This document shows positions 47,901 to 58,900 of a stretch of 64,000 nt of DNA, one piece after another. Source of the DNA: Sphagnum compactum (lineage: Eukaryota > Bryophyta > Sphagnopsida > Sphagnales). The translations under genes were made by a program, and so were the position numbers. The stretch is taken from the NCBI GenBank assembly GCA_965153455.1, contig OZ234502.1:1715267-1779266 (forward strand), read 5' to 3'. The first letter of the stretch is position 1. Every line of letters starts with the position of its first letter. Below the pieces are notes generated by a model that saw only the letters and a program-made list of their open reading frames with translations, had not been told where the DNA came from and searched no databases.

Positions 47901-50900
47901 TGATGGGATTTGGATCAAAGCATAAGCAATTGAATTGCAGGATTTTATGATTTGAAATGGCTTACTGGATGCATGTATGTGCAACTAAAGGATCTGATCA
48001 TGCAGGCAATTGATGAGCGAACTGTAGGACACAATCCTGAAAGACTAAGTTTGTTGAAAGGTGCCATTGTCTACAGTAATGCTATTACGTAAGATGACAC
48101 TGTTGTTATTAAGACTCTCTACTTGTCATTATACATTCTTTTTGAGCTGTTAATCCTTTGTTGCAATCGTGGGTTTAGGGTTTAGGGTTTTGCATATGAA
48201 TCTGGCATATGAGAGAGAGACCTTGATATATGGATTTCATTCTGATTTGGCCAGTAGACATTTTCATTGTTGAAGTAGATGGATCTTGGCGAGATTCATG
48301 ATCCTTTTGCATGTGTTGTTACTGTATGTATGATGGCATATGAATAAACTAGACTATGATGCTGCTGTGTATTGTTGATGCAGGACTGTTTCACCCACGT
48401 ATATGAATGAGACTCTCTGTTCAGGATGGATCTCTGCAACCCTCTTGAAGTATCGCAGCAAGTAAGACTTCCTATCTTGCCAGAGGAGTACAGCAAAGTT
48501 CTTCTAGATCTAGCTTCCTGAAACTTCCAAGCTCAAGAAGGAGAACACAAACTGTCAAGTCTAATCTTGCTACACTGCTCATTAACAATCTGAACTTGGA
48601 ATATTAGGTTAGAAATTCTGCATCTAAGACAGTTTTGCTGCAGATGTTCCATAACCTTAATGAAGGCCTCCTGGAATTCTCTATTGGACATGTTCCTTGA
48701 TGATAGAGCAATTTAGCTGAGTGATATATCTTTGCAGATACTCTGGCATCTTGAATGGGATTGACACAGTGATGTGGGATCCTGCCAAAGACCCTTATCT
48801 ACCGTTCAATTTTGATGGTGAGTCCCTGGTCCTCCTCTTCAGCACCTCCTTGGCTGAGATGACAATTTGTGTTGAGCTTCCTGATGGTCATGCACTAAAC
48901 CCAATACTTCCTATCATTATGGTTTTTGGCTCTCCAGATACATTTGGACTTTGGGTTGCATGCATGATAGCACATCAGCAGTTCGTTGAGACTGACATCC
49001 TCTGATTCACTGCGTCATTTCTCAAACCACCCAAGTTCTTTGATTTGGGTGGTGCAGCAAAGGATCTAGTAGGGAAGCAATTCTGTAAGCACTATATTCA
49101 AAGAGGACTTGGACTAGAGTTCAACCAAGTGCCTATGTTGAACCCACTCACATTCTCACAGAATGAGAAGCGCACCCCTTTGGTCGTGTGTATCACTCGA
49201 CTTGTGCCACAGAAGGGTATTCATCTCATTCGCCATGCTATTCTACGTGTTGCTGAGCTGGTAAGCTAGAAGACCATTCTCCTGAAATTCTTCCTGCTCT
49301 TGCACAGTGTTGTTTAGGGTTCAGGGTTACCCTAAACCCCATTCATCACATGCCATTCATCAGATTGAGTGGTGATATTGGTTTTCAGAGTTGTAATATC
49401 TGAGATATTTTTTTTGCAGGGGGGTCAATTCATACTGCTGGGCACATCTCCAAGTCCTTCTACTCAATCTGAATTCCAGCAGTTAGCTAATCATGTCAGT
49501 GTTCTTTTCCCAGTCATGCTTTCGAAGCTTTTATTGCATGCACACACATACTTATGCTCTTGCTTTGTCTTTCATTGAGTTGGTGGTGGGTTCAAATGCA
49601 TTCATCAGAGCTTAGAATACGTTAGATCATCATCATGTAAAATGATCAGGTTTAGGGTTTAGGAGCAAATGTATGTCAAAAAACTCTGTCAGGTTCATCT
49701 ACTGATGATGGATCTGACTCACTGCAGGTCGACAAAACAAATGTTCGGCTTATGCTTACATACAGGTACACAAGTCTCTTTCAGTAACACTGTTGGTACT
49801 AGTAACTGATGTAAATGACTAGTAATGGATGTGAAGGCACCACCAGCATGACTGGTGCTGAGAAACTTGCAGAGAAGTTCCCTCTGACTATATAATTACT
49901 TGTTTGTTTGTGATGACAGTGAGGTGCTTGCACATATGCTCTATGCAGCAGCAGATATTGTATTGGTGCCATCCATCTTCGAGCCTTGTGGTCTCACTCA
50001 AATGATTGGCATGCGCTATGGAGCGGTAAATCTTCCTTTACCATTGGAACCCTTTTTCCAGATGTAGTTTTATAAGATATTGAGCTGGCTGTGTGCACTT
50101 TACCCCTGGTAGATTTTTTAAGCATTGCTTGAACACCCAGTCTTGGTGTCTGTTGATTCTCAGATGTGTCTGAAGCTGTCTTTGATTTTTGCAGATTCCA
50201 CTGGTTAGGAGAACTGGTGGATTGGCAGACACTGTGTTTGACGTGGATGATCAATCAAAGCAAGACTGTGCTAATGGGTGAGATTTGGTTCTGAGCTAGT
50301 AGAGAGTCTTCCAAGCTACTGAAGCACTCACTGCAAATGCAGTCCTTGCTTATAATCAATCACATGCAGCAGTGCTCTTTTGGTTGAAGGCCAATCCTTT
50401 GCAAGGTGGTTGTTGAGCTGTAGACTTGGGATTCTCTTGCAGGTTTGTTTTCAATGGACTTGATGAAGGATCTCTTAGCAGTACGCTGGAACGCGCCATG
50501 AGTTACTACCAGCAAAGTAAGAACACATCCTTACCAGCGGTCTTCTTTTTGTGACTTTTCACCATCTGTTGAGAGCAAAAAAGTCAGTGCAAATTGTACA
50601 AAGGATTTTTGCGGAAAAAATGTGCCAAAGTCACCAGATTTTGAGATTTTTTAATTTTTTAATTGCCATATTTAGACAATAGGTTCAAGCAGGTGTCCAA
50701 GATATAGCAGGATTCTTAAAATTTTCCACTTTCCTCTCTGACCATTAGCCAAATTTGGCTAATTTCTCTTGTGGTTGGATCACCATGTGGTGACTACATC
50801 ATAAAATTGAAAAAAATCCCTGATCACTACCACTAGGTTGATGCATACTTGTATATACCATGTACATATACATGGCTAATCACTAGGTTGATACCTACTT

Positions 50901-51133
50901 GTACATTCTACTGATAAAATGGAGAGAAGAAAATTAGAGATTATGCACATGAAATGGGTCCTTTTCTAAGATTTGAAAGTTTTTCTCTCCATGATGAGTT
51001 TGAGAATTTGGATTCTGCTGCAGGGCCTGATTGGTGGTTGGAGCTGACATCAAAGGCAATGGAGCTGGACAATAGCTGGGACAAATCAGCTGGCGAGTAT
51101 CTTTCTCTGTACCAATCTGTACGGGTGAGGTGA
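44934..51133 (+). CDS. Soluble starch synthase, class III/IV/V-like
   Basis: Transfers glucose from ADP-glucose to alpha-1,4-glucan ends in plastids. Exons by eye: 44,934-45,305; 45,666-45,803; 46,059-46,670; 46,962-47,060; 47,394-47,446; 47,624-47,681; 48,006-48,088; 48,384-48,461; 48,738-48,817; 49,058-49,260; 49,420-49,494; 49,728-49,765; 49,920-50,025; 50,195-50,277; 50,443-50,516; 51,024-51,133. The phases join to 753 aa. Residues 1-124 are transit-peptide-like, and 125-150 a short coiled coil. The GT5 lobe has KVGGLGD (265-271) and HVHEWQT; the GT1 lobe has [21 protein letters not shown] (648-658) and RTGGL (671-675). FEPCGLTQM and the [13 protein letters not shown] end resemble class III; LVPQKG and ILNGID resemble class IV. 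No CBM25 domains and no long class IV coiled coil are seen. The ATG at 45,099 is an alternative start, and the exon 3 acceptor is uncertain. Confidence 0.88.
47682..48005 (+). other. GC-AG intron in the starch synthase gene
   Basis: The exon ends ATTGAAAAG and the intron begins GCAAGC; no GT donor lies nearby. The acceptor is CATGCAG. AAG/GCAAGC matches the strict GC-donor consensus. Phase is kept (IEK joined to AIDERT). The intron also carries TTAGGGTTTTAGGGTTT. Confidence 0.75.
50590..50830. repeat. Hairpin-family fragment inside intron 15
   Basis: Contains CAGATTTTGAGATTTTTTAA, GGTTCAAGCAGGTGTCCAAGA, AGCCAAATTTGGCTAATT and GGTTGGATCACCATGTGGTG. These match the left arm and centre of the intact hairpin element at 52.4-52.9 kb. 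It makes this one of the longest introns of the gene. Confidence 0.6.
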
Positions 51134-52427
51134 GAAGCAAAAATAAATAGCTCTGTTTGGCATTTGTAGCTACAGGTGCTTCTCTACATCATGTTGGGCA
51201 TAAGTAAAAGCATGTGCAAAGTTTTGAATTCAGTTTTTTTCCATTGAAATGGAAAGCTGCATCAACTGGTGTATTGATTGCATGGAGAAGTTGAAAAGAC
51301 CCATCCTTGGATTCACTGCAATTTCAACCACATCTATCTCACAGACCATGTCTGACATGATTGGTGCTTGAAACAAAAATCAGAATTATGATCAGATATG
51401 AGCAAAAATGCAAAACAAACTCCCCAAAAAAAATCAATACCGAATGAAAACCTGCAGCCAATTTTTCAATTGATGCTATCAAGACTTGGGATGAGAATGT
51501 GACAAGAATGTATTGGAGAACCATTCTTTGAGCAGTGTGGTTCTGTCAACCCTTCATCTCCGGAGGTTGACCTTCATGGCCTGAGTTTTTTGAACTTTTT
51601 GACCCCAATGGTTAAGTGGGTACATATAACTGGATATAGAACCATAAGGAATCTATCCTTGTTTTTAATAACAGCCCAACATTGGAAACAACCTCCACTT
51701 CAACTGCATGTTTTGTTTTGTTGAAACTAGGGAAATAATTTTGCTTGTTTCATAATGGATATGCTTGAATTTCTTAGTTTTTTTTCCCATTAAATAGTCC
51801 TCAAAACTTGTTAAAATTCATATGTTTTGGAATATCTTTTTAGAATTCACGTTGCAGTTTTTATCAGCCAAGCTAATTCCAAATGTTGCCAACTCTTTGA
51901 CTCAATCCTTTAAAAAGCATTTCACACAAAAAAGAAAGAGGGCATTTAATTTTACTGTGCCTCTCAGAAACAAACACAGGGTGTGTCACACTGTGACCTT
52001 GCCATTTACATTAAAAAGTATCTTAATGCAAAAGAAGAATTATGGAAACTCAAATATTTCATCATACAAAAATATAACCTTCAAAAAATCCTCTAAAAGA
52101 AACCAGAAGCCTTCAAGATATCATCTTTCAAAAATCCTCATATAAAAATAGACCTATTACCTAGGGACCAAGATCCCTTAAGCTACTATACTCTATAAAT
52201 AATCTAAACACAATATCCTTGCCTTGCTTGGTAGGCAAGGCCAACAAACGCTTTGAAAACATGACCACTAAAAAAGTTGAATTTCTCAGAATTAGGTCAG
52301 CTTGAATGTATGTATTTATATACATATATATGTATGTATGTATGTATATGCACAAATACTGTAGGCTTTATAATGGTGTCAGAAGTACCAAGCATAAGGT
52401 GCCTCTCAGCAATTTTTTTTTGCTGGC
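51134..52427 (+). other. Intergenic, with repeat D copy 2 (51,978-52,262)
   Basis: Holds the 3' flank of the starch synthase and then dispersed repeat D (GGTGTGTCACACTGTGACC to GTAGGCAAGGCCAACAAA). No gene seen. A (TATG)n microsatellite lies at about 52,320-52,350. Confidence 0.6.
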
Positions 52428-52935
52428 TTCATATAGCCAAAAAACAAGTTATATTAAAAATTAAAAGTGCTAAAATCATGTGCTTTTTGAGATTTTGAGT
52501 AGCCAGAATTCGACCAGAAAATAAAGAACTTTTTTCAGATTTCTATACATGGTTCAAGTAGGTAGCCAAAATATAGAAGGATGTTTTTAAATTTTAAATT
52601 TCATATTTAGCTTGCAGCCAAATCTGGCTAAATGTACTTGTGGGTGATCGCCACTCTGATTGCACAGTGTTTTTATTGCCAATTTTAAGTTGTAGCCAAA
52701 GTGGTTATGATCCACAGGAAGATTTAGCCAAATTTGGCAACAATCTAAATAAGAGAGTAATTTTTAAAAAAACATCCTTCTATAGTTTTGGCTACCCACT
52801 TGAACCATGTATAAAGAAATCTGAAGATTTTTCTTCATTTGTTCATCAAATTTTGGCTATTCAAAATCTCAAAAGGCACAAATTTTTTTGACACTATTAA
52901 TTTCTAATATAGGTTATTGGCTATATATATATATA
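52428..52935. mobile_element. Hairpin (foldback) element, arms of about 165-200 bp
   Basis: The left arm starts at ATATAGCCAAAAAACAAG; the right arm ends at CTATATTAGAAA-complement and GGTTATTGGCTATAT. The arms pair through TTTGAGATTTTGARTAGCC, CAGATTTCTWTACATGGTTC and GTAGCCAAAAYTATAGAAGG. The centre has GCCAAATCTGGCTAAATG and GGTGATCGCCAC, the signature of a family seen as fragments elsewhere in the window. No coding capacity. The target site is perhaps TA. Confidence 0.7.
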
Positions 52936-53389
52936 ACCACCAAAATAAAAAGGCAGCTTTGGACCTAGTGGGGTCATCGCCTCATGAATTCACACATCCA
53001 TGTCTCATGGTTAACGGATGCTTTTTTCATGATTCACTTGGTACGCTTTCTCATGTAGGATAACGCCACAGGAGGTTCCCCAAAGGAGGGCCCAGCTCCC
53101 AAGCAGTCTTTCACGTACTAATAATTAATGTTCATATGAACACTCGCAGAAATACCACATTTTACATAACACTTTTAAATATGCACGCTTTTAAGTGTAA
53201 GTAATCTCTTGCTCTAATTAGTTCAGCATCCTGTTTACTTAAATTAATCTCGACCTTTAATCACATCAGCATCATCATTAAAAGGGTCGCCCGATCTCTT
53301 TATCTAATAATTCCACATTCCATCATCAACACTCCTTGGTACTGTCCAGCGTGGGGCGGGTACTCGATTTATTTAATACCCTCCGGTTC

Positions 53390-53700
53390 TGATTATTTGC
53401 GACAAACCTCAGCCGAATCAAAGAAACGCCGGGTCTGGGTGTTTTTTGAAAATTTTCAAAATCGACGAGGAATCGTTGGGTGTCGGGTGTTTGGAAAAAT
53501 ATATATATATCTGCTTCAAAGAACCGTCGCTTTCAGGTATTTCGAAGGCTTCAAAGAACCGCCGGGAATCACGAAAAGACCCGGTGGTTTTAGGCAGATA
53601 TTAGATTTATCAGAACCGCAATCATTTACGACAACCAGGTACGACATTGAGTTTTTGATAACCACGGTTGTATCTGGTTCTTTCACAACCCCGCTTCTCG
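53390..53700 (+). repeat. CpG-rich minisatellite, locus 2
   Basis: Units such as TCAAAGAACCGCCGGGAATC and TTCAGGTATTTCGAAGG repeat about five times at roughly 35-45 bp. They are related to the 32-kb array but retain CCG and TCG where that array has CCA and TTG/TTT. The 144-codon open frame across it has no known domain and is probably a by-product of the repeats. Confidence 0.55.
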
Positions 53701-54083
53701 ACTTTGATACCCGAATTGATACCTGGCGGGGGTTTGGTGCCCAATTTCTAGCCCCCGCCCCCACTCTGGTAATGCCTCCCTTCTACTCTTCATCTTCTTC
53801 TTGCCCTAATAATTTAATATTTGTTTTCTAGTTTGAAATTTGAACTTTGTGTTAGAAATAAATAAATAGATACTTCTTTTTTTATAAAAGTTTGTTAATG
53901 ATTATAGCAGCGGCCCTTACTAATCCATCATCAATGTTTGTGATCGCTTTTGTTTTTTATGCTCATTGAGAATTAAAGTGCAAACATCGTGCAACATCAT
54001 CATCATTCCTCACCAATATTTTCCCGGGAAGAGATGGAGAGAAAAGTTGCAAGCAATGAACACCAGTGTGTTGTTTCTTTTTA

Positions 54084-54725
54084 GAGGGATTTCTTAATGT
54101 AACCTACCCTACGTGGCTATCATCATCCAAAGGAAGATGTACAAAACATGGCGATCAGGAGTAGGAAAATGTTAGCCAAATCTGGATATAAACCAGAAAC
54201 CAAATATAAAACTCTGACGATTTTTTTCTAATTTTTTCACTTTTTGGCGATTGAAACCCTCTCCCAAATCACATCATTTTCCAATTCTTTATTTTCTATT
54301 TCGCCAGTAGAAGAACAGGCTAACATTATTATTATTCATGAAACACAGAAGATAGGAGAATCTGTCTTTAGTTAAGTTTTGCCAACAGACTTCTTGTTGC
54401 ATGAAATAATGGGACGAGTGTGTTTTTTTTTGAAGGAATTTCTTAATGTAGCCTAAGTGGCTATCATCCATAGGAAAATCAAAAAAAGAACATGGCGATC
54501 AGCCATAGGTAGATGACTATAAATCAAATATAGAAATCGGACAGTTTCTACTAATGTTTTCCCTGACTTTTGGCGATTAAAACCCTCTCAGAAATCCCAT
54601 CCTCTTCGAAATTTTATATTTGAATTTCGCTTTCTGGCGAAATTATTCCAGTAAAAAAACAGGCTGATATTTTTATTAATGAAACACAGAAGAAAGGAGA
54701 AAAGTTTTGGCAACAGATTTGTTGC
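54084..54725. repeat. Tandem duplication, period about 348 bp
   Basis: GGRATTTCTTAATGTARCCTA begins at about 54,086 and 54,434. Both units go on through GTGGCTATCAT, ACATGGCGATCAG, TTTTTGGCGATT, AACCCTCTC, AACAGGCT and ATGAAACACAGAAGA. Parts resemble the hairpin family. Confidence 0.75.
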
Positions 54726-54979
54726 AAAATTTCGGATGGTAGGCTACTTACTTTATTGTTGTTGCCGCCGCCTTTGCTTTTGTTGTTGCTCTTCTTCTTC
54801 TTCTTCTTTTATTCTTTGATTATTGATGTTGTTAGTTTTTTTCCTGCTGTTGTTGTTGTTAGAGAGTGGATTGGTTGTAATAGCTCTCGGAAAAAATTGC
54901 GAACAAAATTTCTATAATTTTTCTTTCTTGTTGAGAGTGGATTTGGTAGTAATAGCAGTTGGAAGGGTTGGTTCTTTGG

Positions 54980-55915
54980 ATTTGAGGAAAACGAAGGCTT
55001 TTGTTTGCTGCGAGGAACGAAGAATGTGCAAATTGTGCAGGAGTTTTGCTGACATTCTCTCTAGAACAGTACGTACCTAGCGAGCGTCGACTGATCGACC
55101 GTTGGTGCAACAACAACCACAAAAAGCACAATTCATTCCACAGCCATGTCGTGTGGCGTGCCAAGAGGAGGAGGGGAAGGCGAGCAGACGCAGCAGCAGC
55201 AGCGAGGAATGCGAAACGACAGATCCTTGTTGCTGTTGTTGCGACGACCGGATTGATTGTTGTAAAGGTATGAAGTCTGGTCTCTGGACACAAAGAATTG
55301 CATCATCGTGTATGATTGTTGTTTTGCGCGCTCCGGTACTGAAGCCGAGAGCGGACTTGATAATACTTGATCAAGCGTGTTTGAATTTCTTCGGATTCTT
55401 TTCGTCATTCTCCGCATGTGCGATTGTGCTTTCAGAGCTTGTTTGTAATATTCTCTTTTGCCTAAAGGAAGGAAGAAAGGCTTCTTGTTTGGACGTCACA
55501 AGAGTTGGTGTCGCCAGAAGGCCATATGGAGAGTCATCAGTCGGAAGTTTTGTGAGAATCGGTGAGCGAGAGCGAGGATGGGTCAAGAGGTGAATAGGAG
55601 GAAACTACATGGAATGTGATCTGATGCGTTCGGTTCTGGATCCAAATCTTCGAGGATAAAGCAACATTCTGAGCGGAGGAAGTCTGCGGATGATCGATCA
55701 TCCGCACTTGAGGAGAAGCAAAGTTTTTGCTGCTGTTGCTGAGAAAGTGAAGAAACAGCTGTTGCTGAGAAGGTGAAGAAAAATTTTGTTGCTGAGAATG
55801 TGAAGAAACAGGGCTGCTGATAAAGGGAATGTAATAAAGTCTCAGGTGGAAGATTGAGGGAGAGACTGATGAGACTGAGGGCACAGGACACGAGTATTTG
55901 TTTTTGTACAACAAG
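54980..55915 (+). promoter_or_regulatory. Promoter and 5'-leader region of SPRTN, CpG-rich core
   Basis: 55,055-55,260 is CpG-rich (GTACCTAGCGAGCGTCGAC). A strong donor TAAAG/GTATGA lies at 55,267/55,268 and a good acceptor AGTCTCAG at 55,845. A non-coding first exon spliced to 55,846 is therefore plausible. It would carry a short upstream frame (ATG at 55,146, stop within about 40 codons). An in-frame stop at 55,835 precedes the SPRTN start. Longer frames here (up to 163 codons) have no domain. Confidence 0.4.
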
Positions 55916-58900
55916 ATGGTACAGGAACTCTCTGATCATTATCCCCTCCCAGACATTCATGAGCTGTTTTCTTATTACAATGATGTCTACTTTCAGGGCA
56001 AGCTCAGTGCCTGCACTGTTGCATGGAGTAGCTTGCGAATGTCCCTGTATGTTTGCCTTATCCCCCCTGCCTGCCCACTTGCTTCTTCCTCTCCTTGAGT
56101 TTCTTGAACAACACTAGAGTTGCAAACTGTCTCCACAATTCTCAGGTAGGGTTTGTGGAGACAGGCTTACCGTCAGAATTGCTAGCTCATCCAATGTGGA
56201 AACACTGAATTGGTTACTGCAGAACACAACATGTCTGGAGCTCCACAAGGACTAACCTGTTGACATTTGAAGCTCATCTATGCTCACAGAATTCTACATC
56301 TTTCCAGTCTGTAAACGTTTGAGAATTCTTCACAGGACACTTTTGGAATGTCATTCTGATGCTAGTTAGGAACATGGTCTTGGGAGAATGTGGAGTCCAG
56401 AGCTGCAGGTGCATGCAAATTCAGTGGTGGGGGTGCATGTGAGATCAGGTTGTCGGAACCTGTTCTTAAGTTGCGCCCTACAGCAGACTTGAAGAAGACT
56501 TTGCTCCATGAGATGATCCATGCTTACATCTTCAGCACCACAGGCAACAAAGACCATGAGTAGGAACTTTTGTCCCATGTGTCTTTACTAAAGTTTGCCA
56601 TGTCAGGCATTTTCCAGGAGGATCCAAATGCTGCATCAGCTTCCTTTACTTCTTGTACCTTGCTTTGTATTTGTTGTATGTCTCATTTCATTCTTGGGTC
56701 CTTTGGCGATTGATATGTGTCAGGGATCATGGTCCATGTTTCCAGCATCTCATGAGGTCCCTCAACCAGTTCTCAATGGATGATGACCAGGTATCCCCCC
56801 TGCCTGCCCGCTTGCTTCTTCCTCTGCTTGAGTTTCATGTCTGATACATTTGATCAGCACAGGACCCTAAACCCTAAACATATGGATCACCTCTATTCCC
56901 CTTTTTCTCATGCAATAAACATTTTGGGTGGGATGCAGAGGCCTGAGAATGGCTACAACATAAGTGTTTGTCACAACTTTGAGGATGACATGGATGTTGA
57001 TCAGGTACACCACTGGAAGGTAGAAATTGTCACCTTTTTTCTACATTGATGTATGTTGCAGGAGTCACTACAATTAATTGATGAGCTTTTGCTGGGTTTT
57101 TGTAGTACACCTGAACTGAAATTGTGCAATCACGTTCAGATTTGGCCCTGCCCATTTGTCAAATGCATTATCAGAACATTGAATCCTGCTATGGGAAGGA
57201 ACCCTAATCTGGCAATCTAAGCCATAAACTGCAGATCTGGACTGGTTTTATCTGTTTTCCATGATAATTGGCTTTTGCACTCAGACTGCGGGAACAATAA
57301 TCTTGCACTCATCTGTATGTGGCTCATGTTTGGTTGTATATGGCTTTGACAGGAAAGTATATGTTTATAAGATGTGTTCATGATAACTGGTTTGCAGTGT
57401 GAGAAGTGTGGTGACTCTGTGAAAAGATCAAGGAATGAGGCCCCATCAGCATCAGATTGCTTGAGGGATGGAACCTGTGTACCTGGTGGTGAATCTTGCC
57501 CAGACCCAATTTGTCACTGGCACAAGTTAGATTTCTGTGCCTTTAAGCCAGATTGTTTTGATAAAGGGCATTGAATTAAGAACTGGATACAAAGGAAGAA
57601 TTATGTACTCAATTCACTACTTTTGGTGGTGACAGGCATGAAACTATGTGTGGAGGAGCCTATCATAAGACTGCTGAGCCTGCAGGATCTATAGTCAGGC
57701 ACAAGCTACATTTTAAAAGCAAAGGTAGAAGTGTGTATACAGCCAAGTCTGCTGGAAGCTTGCTCTTGTGCTCTACATGCTGGGTTTCAGTAAGCTTTTG
57801 TTTTGTTGATGTGTAATTTCTTCATAGCAGTTAGTTTCTCTAATGAAAGGGATTAATAAGTCCTACATCACATAGTGTCCTTGCAAGCAGTCAGCAGCTC
57901 CTGAAAATTGGGGGTTCTGAGTCACTATAATGCCTCTGATATCTGGTGGTCATCTCTCCTCAAGAAACAAGATCTCTTGTAGTACTGGATCAATACTGAT
58001 TTCTTTCTCTTTTTGTGCAAAATGAAGAAGTGCATGGTACTTTGGCTTCCAGCAGCACATCTACTGTTGGCAAAAAGTGTTCAGCAGTAGGTGGCAGCAG
58101 TGGCACAGCAAAAAGGGCTATGGCTCCGAATTCTAGTTTGGACCACTACTTTTCTGCATGTGAGAAAGGCTCAGACTCAAGGCATGGATCTGACAGCCTA
58201 GCTGAGAACCAGGTGTTGGATCATGGGCTCAGCAATAAAGCAATTCATCTGAGCAACAGTAAATGGGCACCTAAAGACAGTGAGGAAGAGATGGAAATGT
58301 TGATATTCAAGAGAAGACCTCTAAGGTTACGGAATCAAGAGCCAAATATGCCAACAAAAGAGACCATCACCCAGTCACAAATGAAGGGAGTCACCTCTAG
58401 GAAGAGGCAAAGGCTGCAGGGGATGCAGATAGCTGGAAAGCAAGAGAGGGAGCCAACAGTAATTATTGCATGGAAACAGTGGTGTATGTTTGAAGATGAA
58501 GAAGATGGAGAGATGACAGAGGCACTAGTCAACAAGAGGGATGAGCGTCGCATGTCAGAGCGATACAAGAAGCAACTGTTGCAAGAACATAGGACCAAAA
58601 GTGCAGGTGATTTCTAGGCAACCTAGAGAAGTCACCTTTTCATTTTCTTTTGGTTTGTTTTGTCTGACCAATGCCACTTTAATATCTCCAGGGTTTTGTG
58701 TGGTAGGAGATGAATGACTGCTTATGTTGCTTCATTTAATTTTGCTAGAACTGACATATTGGTTACCTTCAATTTGCTATTGTGGATTCTACTTTGCAAT
58801 TTCATTGATATGTGTGAATTGCTCCAGTGGTAGGAAACTCATTTTTGTCAGACAAGCATTCACAAGGTATTGCAGAGAAGGCAAAGTGCAGTAGAGCTGA

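Noticed and set aside
47221-48190. TTTAGGG runs as a telomere or chromosome end
   Set aside because: Only two or three units each, in both orientations, inside introns with coding exons on both sides.
53397-53831. 144-codon + frame as a protein gene
   Set aside because: It runs through the minisatellite units and reads as repeat-derived; no homologous domain recognised.
54823-55593. Frames of 85-163 codons on both strands as a gene before SPRTN
   Set aside because: Their composition comes from GTT/CAG-type repeats (poly-Leu, poly-Ser, poly-Cys), all frames are open in parts, and no domain is seen.
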